A stretch of 64,000 nt of DNA from Archegozetes longisetosus (taxonomy: Eukaryota; Arthropoda; Arachnida; Sarcoptiformes; Trhypochthoniidae): assembly GCA_018873245.2 (NCBI GenBank), contig JAEMBT020000003.1, forward strand, positions 5,475,843 through 5,539,842. The letters run 5' to 3'. The notes beneath the pieces are model-generated. The model searched no databases and was not told the DNA's origin. It saw only the letters and a program-made list of their open reading frames with translations. Positions 15,855 to 28,800 of the stretch are shown piece by piece. The position numbers were made by a program, and so were the translations under genes. Position 1 is the first letter of the stretch, and every line of letters starts with the position of its first letter.

Positions 15855-17867
15855 GCCATAAACTGAAAATTTTCTAAGTTTCGTAATGGTCTTTTGATAC
15901 TTAAGTCACTTTTGAAGGTACAATTCAGTCTTTTTGTTTTCGACTTACCATAACGCCGGTTTGAGGTTTTAATTGCCCTGGAAAATCGTGTGTAAATCAT
16001 AAACTTTCCAAATGAATTTACAAAATGAAAAATGAAAGCCATAGATTTACTGGAGATTTTATATGAATTAATTTTACTTTTTTACGCATCAGAGAGGTTT
16101 TATGCATTTGACGAGAAAAAATAACAAAATTTAATTTGTATTAATTGATGTCTGAGAAACAATGCTTCCACGACAAAGGAAACGCTGTCTAACTGGAGAG
16201 GAAAGCAATATTTCTAAGAATCTGATAAATGAGTTATGCAAATAGAAGTGTTGAAATCTCAATGAAGTTCGATTTGTATAAGCGTAAAGAGTAAAAATCA
16301 ACAGTGGTTTCAACTATAAAGCTGAATTTATTTCAAATGTTTGGTTAATATCGCAAACAGAGCACATCCGATTTCTACACAACCTATATTTTCTTTTGCG
16401 AGGCTTCACCTTTTATTCTTGGAAAAAGTGTCCGCAAATGGCTTTAGAGGAGTTACGAATTAGTTTTATTATATATAAAACTGATTCGATTAATTTAAGT
16501 CAAATCTTATCCATAAATCTGATGGATGATTGAAAAGTATTCTCTGACTTGCTAAACTATAATTTACCTATAGAAATGACTAAAACGAAAGTTAGAAATA
16601 ACATTATGTTTACTTGAATGACATTGTAATTATTTGAATTTACTTTATGCAACAATGAAACCATTCTCAGATTTGATAATATTGTTGAAAATGATGAGTC
16701 ATGCTACAAGTTATTCGAATTGTTCAATATTTTGATTGAAATGCATTGATGGGACAAAACAAGAAGCGCAACGTAATGTTATAATTGCGAAATAATGAAT
16801 ATAAAGTAGAAAATGATAGAATAAAATGATTGATAAATACTTATTTTAATGTTGAAATAATGATAATTAAACAGACATTACAATAGAAATAGTCAACTGT
16901 TACATAGTATATGATTGAGAGTATAGTTGAACAATTAAGTAATAATCAGATTTAATGAATGGCAACCACAATGTTTGGAAGCACAAGGCATAAAGTGAAT
17001 AAATAAGTACTATTACTAACAATTTTCTTAAATAGAGGATCTCTAAGAATATAAACAGTTTTAACAATTGGACTAAGTTTTGGAATTAGTATTTTATAAT
17101 TACTTTCAACATTGGGGCACATGAAATGGTATGTATTTACGGCATATTAATCTTGAAACATGTAATAACAATCATTATTAATAATATGGCAGTTATTTAA
17201 GTATCAGATTATTGTGCAAAAAGTTTTTCAAACTTTTCTCGTGTTCATACAGTGTTTGTGTTGAGTTAACGACGTTTTTATAAGTTATATAAAAAGCTTT
17301 AAAATAAGCGTACGTTTCGGTACATCGAATCAACTGTAAACCTTTGAAAATGCATACATGAGGCAAATGATAAATTTAACAGTTTATCAAATTTGCATTC
17401 TTGCATTAGTTTATTGTGAATCTGTATTTGAATAATTGATATAATAGAAAATACTTGAATCCCATTACTAAATGGAATTATTATTGTTGAATAAAAGTTT
17501 AGTTCAAAAAAAAGTTGTTTCTCAAAAGAATTACTGTCTCATGAAAAGGGCTTAAGATCAGTATATTTTTGATACAGCACTTGCATTGTGACAACATTGA
17601 GCTCTAATATAATCGAAGAACGATATAAAAACAAACTGAAGACTTGATTGCTAGAAGAGATTAGAAAGGAATCTATAAATGAAATGGTGGAGAAGTAGTA
17701 AAAGATGTTACTATTGATGTTGTGTTTAGTTGTAAACATGGAATTATTGAGTAAATATATTACTTAACAATGATATCTGCCTTAGGCAGTACTGCAATGC
17801 TCACAATTATTGATACATTAGTTTGTCATTTGTATGAATAAAAGCCAATAACAAATAATATATATGT

Positions 17868-17883
17868 AGAGAGAGAGAGAGAG
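17868..17883. repeat. (GA)n microsatellite
   Basis: Eight AG dinucleotides in an otherwise AT-rich stretch, followed by GGAGG. Confidence 0.9.
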
Positions 17884-20532
17884 GAGGACACCGAAAATTT
17901 TCTAATAATATAAAACTGTTATTCTGTTTGAAACTGCAATTGTTTAATAGTTTGAAGTTGTGGTTAATTGTTAAAAGTAATTAAGCGAAAAGTAAAATCA
18001 AAGAAGAAGACAAGAGCTCTTTTCACGAAATGGATTGGCTTTTTGCGAATGAAATCCAACCAACAGATAGTCATCGTTCTCGTGATCCGCAATATATTTC
18101 TATTAGCAAATCAAATTCATTAATTATCATCAATTCAGTTAATATCAAATCTATTCTAATCCTAAAGAGTCATTAGATATTTAGGTCATGACTTCTGACC
18201 TTTAAGTCTTCGATAGCGGTGGAGACGTTCACTCTTTTGATTTGTGATTCTCTGCGAAGCTGTTCCACAACTCGTCGCTGTTGTTGTAATGTTGACATTA
18301 TTACCAAATATTACCTATTATTCAAATATATTTATTATTATCACTAATTTCTGTTTCAATTATTGGCTAATTTTTCAGAAAAATACAGAAAATATTTGCA
18401 ATCGATTTTTGATAAAACAAATCAATCAAATAATGAATTTTATTAGAGCTAATCAATTGTTTTGATTGAAATTTTTTGAAAATAAATCGCATTCACTTAA
18501 ATAACTATTATTTGAATTAGATAAACATTTGATTAAATAATAATAATAAAAATGGGATTACCTGTGTCCAAAAAAGTGATATTTTAAAATAAATTGAAAT
18601 AAATTTTGATTAAATTGTAGATAGAACCATAAACTAAATGCAACAAATTTCAATTAGATTTTATAAACACTGAAACACTCAAAATGGCTCAACCCTATAC
18701 AAAAATAACGTCTTCTAATACTTCTGTTCCTTTTTTATAAACAGATACTTCTCTGTAAATTAACTTTTACTGACCGTTCACTATTTTATCTTAACAAATT
18801 AGATTTAGTAGCGAAGCCAGAAAATTTCGAGTGCAAGTTCACACATTATATTGGTTCCGATTAAATATATACCTTTCCAGTTAAAACTTGTTATATGATA
18901 GTTTCAAGCTCGAATTATAATCTATTTTTACTTTATTTTGCCACAACTACAGTAAAATAAAAAATGGCATGCTCAAAAATAAAAACTTTTAGGCCAATTT
19001 AGCTTCATATTGAATTGGAGGGGGAGTGCATGGACACCAGAAGAACCCTAACGGCTTGGACACTGATTAGACTAGATGAAATGCTTAATTAAGTTAGCTT
19101 GAATATGTCTCATCAATTGAACTGATCAGAAAAAATATGAGGAAATCTATAACTAGGCATACATAAGAAAATTAGTAAATAGTTTAATTTGAAAACTACT
19201 CAAAACGGAACAAACATATTAAAGTTCTTATTTGGATTGGGATTAAATGATAAAAGTCAAACTCATAGATCAGAAATTTTGATGTTTACAAGTTTTAATA
19301 ATTTGAATCCGTGTTTTCCGACGTTCAGTCATTTCCGATCTATATTGATGACTATATAAATACCATTAACAAATGTGTTCTTAAACGTTAAAATGTCTTC
19401 TCAAGATCATAAAAGCGAACCAAAAGCTAAGATCGAAATTTACGACCATTTAACACTTCGAGTCATTCAATTTGAAACATTTACCAGAGTATCGAAGAAA
19501 CGTATCAAATAGAGGCTTAAAAACAGGTTCAATGAAAATGATTCATTCAAACTGAGTTATTTTGGATGTTGAAATTAATCGAAAAGTTCTCGAACATAAA
19601 TATTCGTCCAAAATGAGACTTTGGGAATAAATCAGTGATACGATAGGATTAAACTAATGGTTAAGTCTCATAATTTCATTCTTCATTGACACGCAGAGAC
19701 TGATTGATAATAGTTTTCGACTGCAGGCCTTTGCTATAAATTAGAAAGTATTTAAAGTGAAACTTATTTTAATATGCAATTTGAGTAAAACCTCATTTGT
19801 TAACTTGATTTTATGCCCAAAAACAAGATTCACGATTTCGGCTCTTTATAAGAAAATTAATTCAAAAAAGCTACAATTTATTAAGCCAAAAGCTCTATAA
19901 AAGTTTAATAGTTGAAAATTGAGCGCTCATTAAATCTATCAATTCTGTACAATTGAAGCTTTAGTAATAAATTTTCTACTAATTGAGTTAAACAATCAAT
20001 TGATAAATCATTAAACTTTTGATGATCTTTTTGGCATTTTTATGCAATAGGTTCATAGTGATTAAACGATTCTGGTTTGAGGCCTAAAATTAAAAATTCT
20101 AGAGGTGTGTTTATAAACAAGTATGAATTGAGTTTAAACAAATGCCCATAAGACTAAAATTGTTTAGAGTCTTTTCAAATATTATGTTGTCAGACAAATT
20201 AAAAAATTCAATTCAACTTCTAGTCCAACATCTATTATGTGATCAGAAAATAAACATGTACTCTCAAATTTCTTTGATTTTTCATAACTAAAAGTGAAGT
20301 TACCACGCTTTCATCTAATTATATAGAAATTTATTGCATATTCATTCGATTACAAGTTTGCAATAATCTTTAGATTTATGATTGCCAACCAAATTGAAGC
20401 ATTAAGCAATGTCTTGTTTTTTATAGTTTGACAACCTTAAATAATTGAAAATTTTCATTAAAATATTGAATGACAGTATAAAGTAATTTTTTGCCTAAAC
20501 TGAAGCAAGCTCTGGTGGAGAGCACAGTATGT

Positions 20533-20555
20533 TATAGAAAATCTGATTTTCTATA
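20533..20555. repeat. Short perfect inverted repeat
   Basis: TATAGAAAAT, a CTG spacer, then ATTTTCTATA: ten-base arms. It is AU-rich and may be chance. Confidence 0.6.
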
Positions 20556-22689
20556 GTTGAGAGAAATAGCTAAAATTAGAATATTTAGAGCAGATATCGA
20601 GTTACATGATGAGTTTTAGCTAAGACAGCGAAGTAATAGGTATTTTGGGTTTATTCAAGTGTTCATAATTAACAATAAAGTTCTTAAGAAACTTATATGA
20701 GCGTAATAAATAAAAATGAATTATATCTGCGTAAAAGTTAAAACGAAGCTTTAGGTTAGATTTGATATTCAGTTTTAATAGTTCTAAACAGAGGTTAATT
20801 ATTATAAGGGCAATAATTTTAAGGAGTATAACTAAATTATATAATGGAAGCCTTGAGGCAGTCCTGACATTGAGCAAAGATTTTGGTAAAAGAGTGAATA
20901 TAGACTGATATAAACTGACGGTTGGAATTGAGAGGTGCCAGAAAAAACAACATTCCGTATATATTCCATCTGTTTTGCATAGTCGACCCAAAGGATATCG
21001 TAAATAGTGGTTGAGGTTAAGTACTAAAAGGAGAGAAAATCAAAAGTGAAAAGTGGCAAGGTCTGATTGTAGAGATTTGAAATGACAAAATGATTGTCTT
21101 TGTTTAGTTAACTGATACTTGTTGGGACTCCAGAACACATGCTGTACTCAATTGAAAGCTCAATAAATTAACTGCTCCGAAAAGATTCTTATCAGTTAAT
21201 GTCCTCGACTGTTACTGGTCTTTAAAAACTCTAATTATTCCCTTCTCTGACTCTAATTCATTTGATTCCGACGATTATTAATTGCAATTAAGATATATTA
21301 AAAAGATCTAATTATTTTGGGTTGTCTGATTGTTTTCAATTAGAGATTATTGAATTATTTTCCGTTCAATTATAGTGACATTGAAAAGTTAGATTTACAT
21401 TTTAGCAGAATTTCGTTGTTGATTTATGAAGATTTTTAAGTTTTTCAATAATATTAAATTATTTAACTTTATATAGTCATCAAGTAATAAATTTGGGGAT
21501 GAGCTTCAAGTCGTAAAAGTTTATATCCCTTACTCTTACTCTCGTTGTTAAGTTTATTTCTTATTAAATGCATAATTGAAATTAAACGAGCGAACAAATA
21601 AATTCTAGAGTAGAGACCCTTTTAACAGTACAGAGTATTAAATTATAACTTAATTTATAAGAGATGTGTTTTTGTTGGAACCTCCTAAAGGTTCTATAGT
21701 GTCTTTGTTACTGGTTTATTTGGTTGTGGAAGATTTATTTAATAATTTTATTTGATAATAAATAAAACAGAAATTTGACAACTACTTCGAAAGACAGGTT
21801 TCTTATTAATAAAATTGAGCTAGATTGTTGCAATTTCTACTAAAGTACTATGTTGCAAAAATGCGACACAAATCGATGTGATGTAATCCAAGAAATACTG
21901 GATTGTTTCATGACGAATGTCTGTTTATTGAAAGCTTAAAGTGTAGCACAAGCATAGCACGTCATCCAGAGTTTGTAATTTAGGTGTTTTAAGGACATAA
22001 AAGAATCGATAATCTTCTTTTAAATCCAACAACCGATTTATAAAAGATCTGTAGTTCTGATCATTTTTAGAAACATTTATGAGAGATTGAGAGCTTAAAT
22101 TAACTAAATTAAAGAGACTGCATTAGTCTAATTAGTAGTTTAGTAATTTTGATATTAAAAATTAAGTTTGAATGCGATTTAAAATTAGAAATGATTATAA
22201 AGCTTGGCATTTGAAAGGTTTACTGATAAGACTAGTTGTGTAATTAAATGGTTAATAATAAAGCGTGTTGTGTCTTGAAAATAAGTTATGAAGGATAAGT
22301 TATAATAAGTATAAGTTATAAGGTGAAAAATGTTTCACACAATTTATTTGAGTGGATGTCAAGAATGTGAACACTGTGAAGAGGAACTGTGCTTAACGAG
22401 TAAAAACAAGGGAACAATTGCTTTTATTTTAAATATAGTGCAATGCTTTTGACTTTTTATAATACCCTCTTCAGTGTTGGACTCCCTTTCTTTGACAGAT
22501 TTTCTGCCTCACGACTCAAGTCGTTCTGACCATAGAGTCAATGTTTCAGTAGAATGAGCGCAAAAAACATTTTTGGTCTCGTTTATCAAAAGAATAAGAA
22601 GAGCCTTTGTCAGTGGATTTAGTATTTAGTGCAATAGTTGGATGGCTGGAGTGCTGTGAAGAATTTTCAGCAGATGTAAGAATTTCGTT

Positions 22690-22761
22690 GAGTTTGAGTA
22701 AGAAATCGAGTCAGAGTAAGAAATTGAGTTTAAGTGAGAAACTGAGTTGCACTAAGTTAAG
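22690..22761. repeat. 18-base tandem repeat, four units
   Basis: Four consecutive 18-base units beginning GAGT (for example GAGTTTGAGTAAGAAATC), with divergence rising toward the last. It lies in a plus-strand open frame (22607-22864) that it makes Ser/Lys-rich; I regard that frame as a by-product of the repeat. Confidence 0.85.
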
Positions 22762-23984
22762 AGACACTCGCACTTTCCGAGTACTTCTATGGAATTTTTC
22801 TGAATTTCTCAACTGCTTTTTGACAATTGCTCTGAACGCATCTCTTTTTTATTTGTGGCATTAATCCTAAGCAGCAGATGTTGTGTTAGAGCATCAAATG
22901 TTATTTTAGTTCTAAAACTAACATTTGGCTTAAAGTTAGAGTCATGTATCAGAGATAAAGAGTACAAGTTTATTGAATATTGTTTGTTATGTATTAGATC
23001 TGATGAAAGGAGTTTTTCAATGTTTTTTCACTTCTTTCTCTTTTTACGCTCATTTCATTTGTAATACGTATTTATGTTACTGACAGACAAACCCACAAAT
23101 TTTACGTTTTTTAACACTTGTCACATCTTTGAAACTTTCTTCATACTTATCAAAGCACATATGAAGGCAGGAATTTTTCGAGTAACTCGAGTCCCAGTCA
23201 TTTAAGATCATCTGTTTCCTGGCCTTCAATAACAAAGTTTTAGTAAACCAAACCGGAAACATGTATTTAGTTTATTGAAAAACACTTTTCATCTTTCAAG
23301 CTTGAAAGCTGAAAAATGTTTCTTCCTTTCATTTCACTCATAAAAACATTTCATAAAATAATCTTTTTAATCTGCTATCAAAATCTTGAGGTTCGTCCAC
23401 AAAAACTATAATTACTGACGAGTTTCATACAGCTTATAATTGAGTGAATGGAAACAACTTTGATCAATAATAGCTGTTTGAATGTCAAACTAATATGGTA
23501 TTAAATTGAGTTTATAGAAAAATAAGTTTGATTTGATGAATGAATTTCGAAGTTGTATAAATAGAGCAGAAATTGTGCAGATGTAGTAATAGGAGTGTGT
23601 GTTTCAACTTATTCATAACTGATAATAAATCACTATATTATATGCTGATAATAATAAGTGTTCAAAGTATGAAATGGAGATTTTAGAAAGTGATCAGGTA
23701 CTCAGTCATACTTTAGACATGCATTCTTATCAGTCAATATTAATAAGTGAAAATTCACTTCTATTACCCCGTCTGCACGATAAAGTGATAAAACTCTGTA
23801 AAACTGCTTCATATCAAGTGATATTTGATTAGATCTTTGAATTTAAATCACTCAAACGACAATTTAACTATTTGTTGATTTGATAGTCATTTTGAGTATC
23901 GATGTTTCTGCTTTAGCAAAACTTAAGTAAATTGATGGGTAAATAAACTGATATTGTTAGAAGTAAGTTGAAATGAATGACACG

Positions 23985-24050
23985 TGTCGGGTCGGTGCTG
24001 TAAAAGCATCACCTCAAATTCAAATAGGATTTAACAGCACTCACCCGACG
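23985..24050 (+). ncRNA. Candidate microRNA precursor-like hairpin
   Basis: GTCGGGTCGGTGCTGTAAAA at 23986-24005 pairs with TTTAACAGCACTCACCCGAC at 24030-24049. Seventeen of 20 positions pair, with a two-base internal mismatch and one single mismatch; a U-G pair extends the base. The terminal loop is about 24 bases. Total length (about 65) and a 20-odd base duplex with small internal mismatches are typical of animal pre-miRNAs. The stem is notably G/C-rich for its surroundings. I do not recognise either arm as a known miRNA family. A degenerate inverted-repeat transposon is the main alternative. Confidence 0.45.
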
Positions 24051-24796
24051 ATATATTAAAAGTGTCTTCAAGCAGTATCGCTATGAAAGTCGGTATCTCA
24101 ACAAAATATCGCATAATGGCTTACATGAATTTGACGAAAAATATTTTTCGATTATTAACTTGTGATTTGGTTTAACTGAATTAATTTTGTTTAGCTAAGA
24201 TCAGGTTAGATTGAAAATTTAATATTTAGAGAACAAAATATTATAAATGATTTATTGGTTTAAATTTAATGGTAAATTCTTATGATATCAATAATATGAG
24301 ATACTCTGTCATGAGATGTTCTTTGAGATATTTTTGACATGCAACATTATGTCCTGCGATATATCGTGCGAGATTTTCGTGCACTACTTTGTCACCAGAC
24401 CTTCAAAACTTAATAAAGAAAAGTTGTTTGACTTGAAATTCATTTATTTATTATTTAACTTTTTTATTCTGCATAAACAAATCTTGAAAATGAGACAAAT
24501 CAGATTTGATGTAAAAAATGTAAACCACTTCAATGCTGTTTATGTAAGTTTAAAATACACTTCAAATTTTAATTGAAGCTATTTTTCATGGAAAAATGAA
24601 AATAAAATTTTTATTTTTCAGACGTTTTCAAAATCGTTTACTGAAAAATATAATTAAAAAACTTTAAAAATCAAATTCTTAAGTTTGGTTCATGAGAGGT
24701 CATCGGCCATAAACTTAGTACATCAGTAGTACTTGTATTCAAAACTTATTTTTGTAGATAAGACTTGGCAGAAAATTTTCTAAGAAAACTTTTAAA

Positions 24797-24925
24797 ATGA
24801 CAAAAATTATTATATTCTTATCATTATATATCCTTTTCCTCACTATGGTTGTTAGCACTGAAGAATATGAACGAGAATTAGTTGCATTCTATGTTATTAC
24901 TTCCGAAATGCAAAACAGAAATTAA
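24797..24925 (+). CDS. Candidate small secreted peptide, 42 residues
   Basis: An ATG at 24797 opens 42 codons to a TAA. The N-terminus has the form of a signal peptide: MTK, then a hydrophobic core (IIIFLSLYILFLTMVV), then STEEY as a plausible cleavage region. The remaining roughly 22 residues are acidic then polar (ERELVAFYVITSEMQNRN) and contain no cysteine. AATAAA follows 22 bases after the stop. No family is recognised. It could also be the first exon of a longer gene or a chance frame; hydrophobic codons are favoured in AT-rich DNA. Confidence 0.35.
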   Translation: MTKIIIFLSLYILFLTMVVSTEEYERELVAFYVITSEMQNRN

Positions 24926-24946
24926 ACTCTATTTTTCATGTCAATC

Positions 24947-24952
24947 AATAAA
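24947..24952 (+). promoter_or_regulatory. Candidate poly(A) signal after the small ORF
   Basis: AATAAA in the context TCAATCAATAAAGTTTTG, 22 bases downstream of the TAA at 24923-24925. Confidence 0.3.
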
Positions 24953-25646
24953 GTTTTGATTTGAATATCTGAAAGAGTTTCAAATGAAATGACGAAAGTT
25001 TTTACATCAATATTATTATTATCCAAATTGAATGCAATCGAGTAAATAAGACATATTTATAAGAATTAAATTTATTAAAGGCCTGAAGGGTTTACTATTC
25101 ATTTTGATAACTGGTGTAGTCTTACATTTACTTGAATGGAATTTCAAATTAAAACCAATTTGAGTTTTCGCGAATAGCAGTGCATTGGCTTTTCTTCAGA
25201 GCAAATTCAACCGTTTAGATTTATGATCTGAACACAAGTTCACTGCAATGCCAGCATTCAATTATTTGATGTAACGGTATGTGAAGTCTTATGCGCCTTT
25301 GCACTTCTCTTATAATAAATTTATCGCAAGTTGTGTATTAAGCCGTTTCTGTACTAAACCGTCACTTGTGCGCATGCATTGAGTTGAGTTGCCGTATTAA
25401 GCCGTTTTCTTATTAGTGGGGGAAAGGTTTAATACAGAAACGGCTCGATGAGCAAGAGGCTTAATATGCGACTTACGATGGCAAAAGCTGTTTCGTACAA
25501 AACTGAAATAATTTGATCATTTAGCTCAAGAGTATTCCAAAATTTCATCACAAAGTGCTTGAACAATAAAACTTATTTGCATTTCAACTTGAAAGGATTT
25601 GTTTAGATGAGTTCGGAACTTTGTTTTGATATTGATTTATAAACAG
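24953..25646. other. Stretch between the small ORF and the thioesterase-like exon
   Basis: No coding exon recognised. I looked here for an upstream ACOT13-type exon carrying the HGG motif and did not find one. The inverted repeat at 25325-25477 occupies much of the second half. Confidence 0.5.
25325..25477. repeat. Inverted repeat with arms of about 45 bases, possible foldback or MITE
   Basis: The left arm (25325-25360) has CGCAAGTTGTGTATTAAGCC then GTTTCTGTACTAAACC. The reverse complement of the right arm (25425-25477) has CGTAAGTCGCATATTAAGCC, about 15 extra bases, then GTTTCTGTATTAAACC. Differences are nearly all transitions. A third partial motif, GTATTAAGCCGTTTT, lies between the arms in direct orientation. 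This arrangement suggests a decayed non-autonomous inverted-repeat transposon. No target duplication was identified. Confidence 0.65.
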
Positions 25647-25835
25647 GTAATCTTGCGTCGAGTATTGGATAAAGATTGCGTTCTAATAGAAGCAATAGCT
25701 ATAAAAGCTTGGGTTTACGTGGCCTCAAGCGTGAGTTATAAAGATGGAAAAGAAGTGGCTTTTGCTCAAGGTTGCAAACAGTATCATATTTATGTTGACC
25801 AAAATGAGAGACTTAGTGGTGAACAAATGGTCTAG
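25647..25835 (+). CDS. Possible C-terminal exon of an ACOT13-like hotdog thioesterase
   Basis: After an acceptor-like TTTATAAACAG, a frame runs 62 codons to a TAG. The part DCVLIEAIAIKAWVYVASSV and then YKDGKEVAFAQG, followed a few residues later by HI, follows the C-terminal strand pattern of ACOT13/THEM2: a VLIEA-type strand, an LKxGKTLAF-like strand, a KDGK turn and AQGRHTKHI. Acyl-CoA thioesterases of this family hydrolyse long-chain acyl-CoA in mitochondria and cytosol. Differences are notable: two extra residues before AQG, the RHTK stretch is changed to CKQY, and the tail is longer. The catalytic region (HGG motif and following Asp) would be in an upstream exon that I did not find. It may be a distant exon, a diverged paralogue or a pseudogene fragment. 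Confidence 0.45.
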   Translation, partial: VILRRVLDKDCVLIEAIAIKAWVYVASSVSYKDGKEVAFAQGCKQYHIYVDQNERLSGEQMV

Positions 25836-28800
25836 TTTTGCTGACAAGAAAATCTTGATAAATGGCATAGTAAATAATTAGAAAAGAGATCTGAAATGAA
25901 GCCTTTGTCTGTTGAAGGAAATGCAAATTTATGTTCAGATACTATAAGGTACTAGGGAGAAAATTAATGTCATTAAGTTTGTGCTTGGTATCCATACATA
26001 AAGGTTTAATAGGACTTGAAAAGAATTTGTGAGTTAGATATAAATTTTTCAAAATTAATCATTGTGAAGAGTGCCTAACGTTAGCCTTTCTTTGGGTAAA
26101 TGCCTTAAAAATAATTATAGCGTTATTGCTTTTTGCTTAATTTTTTGTAAATTTCTTGAACATTACTTAAAATTTAAATTCCAGAAAATCTAATCATTAA
26201 ACCCAATAAATAATGTAAATCTTTATTCAGCATTCCTGAAGTTTAATTATATATTTTGCAGTGAAATCCTATTTGCAAAGCTATTAAGGCTTGAATAAGG
26301 CTTTAATGAAATTTTAGATTAGAATTATCAAATTACTATCGGATCAACTGCTCAAATAAGTTTACCTTCAAATATGTTATATGAATCTACTAAATGGATT
26401 CTATAGAAAATAGAATACTTAAGACATTTTTTTTCATCCAATCCATTCCGAAGTTCTCTTCTTAACGTTTATTGAACAACCGACTTCTCGTCGACTCGGA
26501 TTTATAGATTTAATAACAGAGCAAATGTTTATTTGAAGAAAAAGTAACGAAGTATTGGAGTTATGAATGCGGAACAAATGATTATTTGCGATATTGCACA
26601 AACTATGGAACAGACGTTTGAGCTGGTGCAGTATTGCGACATAAAAGCAGTGGATCGCTATATTACGAGATAGTTTAAAGCTATGCCGTGTATCTCAAGA
26701 CAACGACATGACTTTTTTTAGAGAAGAGACGTTCATATTCCCGACTTAGAGTTGAGATGACAGCCGGTAAGAGTGAAACGCGAACGAACCAGATATAAAA
26801 CAGAACAAATAAGCTGACCATCACGTCGTGTTTATCTTAAGAAACATGGGAAATAGAAAATATCAGTTTTGACATTCTGGCGGAAATTAAGAGAGAATCG
26901 AATAAATGAAAATAATTTATAAACGTCAGAGTGAAATATTGAATTAAACTAATAATTGAGTTTGGTATTTGAGATAAAGTAACTCTTTATGGAAAGCGAT
27001 AAATAAAAAGATTAGCATTTACGGGCTTTCACCTAATATCAGCTTGTTTGAGCTGTAAAATCTTAAAGTGATTTATTTTAAAATACGTCACTTGAAAAAT
27101 ATTCCCACTTATTATTCCTAAGACCCAAGTACTTCATTTTCGCTCAACTCTCGATTGCTTCCATCTGAAGAGTCAGTCAAATATCTGAAGGTTTGGAATG
27201 AAGTATTTTAATAGAGAGTAGTATTGGATACAAAAGAGCGATTAAGAATCAGAATGCATTCTAGTCTGAGATTTAGGTTTACTGTCAACTAATAGAAAGG
27301 ATAAGCACTTTCTTGTTCAGACTCTATTGAAAGGTTAGAGCACTTGGTATTTTATTAAAGTTGATTAAGTTTATCAATCCACTCAAGATTGGCATTCAGA
27401 TCAATGGATTAGTTTTTTACACATAAAATAGTGACAAGAAATTTATGGTAGTTTGCAATCATATCTATTTATCAAATGTTAACTTCTTATTTTTTGCTAA
27501 TTTTGCTCACTTAATCTCAAGTTAATACTGAAAATTGTTCAACCTTTGAATTTGAATCTGGAAACCATTAATTTTACTTTGATTGGGAACAAATTTAATC
27601 CTTATCTCAAGTATTAGCTGAGATGGTGAGAATAAAATGCAGCGATTAATAGAAGGAGATGGCTGAGTAAAACGGTGCGTTTACTTATAAGCTTCAACCA
27701 CGACTTCATTAATTGAGTTCATAAATATTTCAGTCTATTCGTAGCAAACAAACATTGGTTAAGTTGCTTTTATAAGAAATTCCAGTTTAAACTTTTCCAA
27801 ATCTTGAAAAAACATTTCCAAACCAATCAAATATTTTCAGCCCCAATCAAATTTGATGAGAATTAGATCGATTTGGAATTTATGTTTTTTATCTTTGACA
27901 AGAAATGACATGAGACTGAACTCATATCTTTTGATGACTGGCACATCAAAAGTTATGGCTAATCATCAATTGAAAATTTTGAACTTTATTCTTAATGATG
28001 ATAATTTTTGAAAAGTTGAATTTATTATTTTGAATTAAAAAATAAATCAAAGACTGGATTCATTCAATATTTTATAAGTTTTCTTATAAAAAAATGAAAA
28101 ATCAATAATATTTATCAATTTTTCATGCATCAGTGTAATTTCGATTGATTAGTAGCACAAGTTTTAGATTCAATAATCACGAAGATGAAGCAAGAAATCA
28201 AATTTTCAAAGCATACTTAAAGAAAAGATTAAACTTAATAGTCTAGTAAGTAAGCAATTGAAAATAGATAAAAGAAATAGTAATTATTTAGTTGTTTGAT
28301 TGGCACATTAAATTAGTATTAAGGATTACACATGTTAGTAGGGCTTCAGTAATAAGTTTAGTGAAAAGCAAACATCACAAGTTCTGCTTAGAATAACTAA
28401 CTTGTTGTAAATTGATATGCAGTTGCAAACTCCAGTTTGACTCACCCAAAACCGTCTACTGTGTCACAGCTAAGGGATAATTATGTTGGCTTTTATCACA
28501 TCCTTTATAGTTAGCTTGAAACAATGCATTCCAAGATATAAATAAAATTAATTATGGCAGAAATTTCATTTTTATTAAACATCTTCACCACAACATATGA
28601 GAGGAATGCAAGTTTTTCGATCTAGTCAATTATATTGTCTAAAGTGCACTCTTGTGAAGATGAAGATCAATATAAATGACTGGATTAATTAATTATAGTG
28701 CGTAATATGGCACTGGTGGAAACATGTTTCTATTGATCACATGTTACAATTGCTATTATCGAGAGATAGTATTTATGCATAAAAGCTTATCGCATCAATG

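Larger units (their letters stand above)
13728..24796. other. Long AT-rich region with no recognised gene
   Basis: Upstream of TNPO1, about 11 kb without an exon I can assign. The first few hundred bases presumably hold the TNPO1 promoter and 5' UTR. Open frames are short; the longest, 123 codons on the minus strand at 20620-20991, is rich in Leu, Ile, Lys and Asn as expected of AT-rich noise and matches no family I know. Structured elements found here are the palindrome at 14491, repeat copy B at 15792, a GA microsatellite at 17868, a hairpin at 20533, an 18-base tandem repeat at 22690 and the microRNA-like hairpin at 23985. Confidence 0.55.

Noticed and set aside
22607..23064. Two consecutive plus-strand frames rich in Ser and Lys
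   Set aside because: The Ser/Lys pattern comes from the 18-base tandem repeat at 22690-22761.
26563..26673. 36-codon plus frame beginning MNAEQMIICDIAQ
   Set aside because: The composition is plausible for protein but it is too short, lacks splice context and matches nothing I know.
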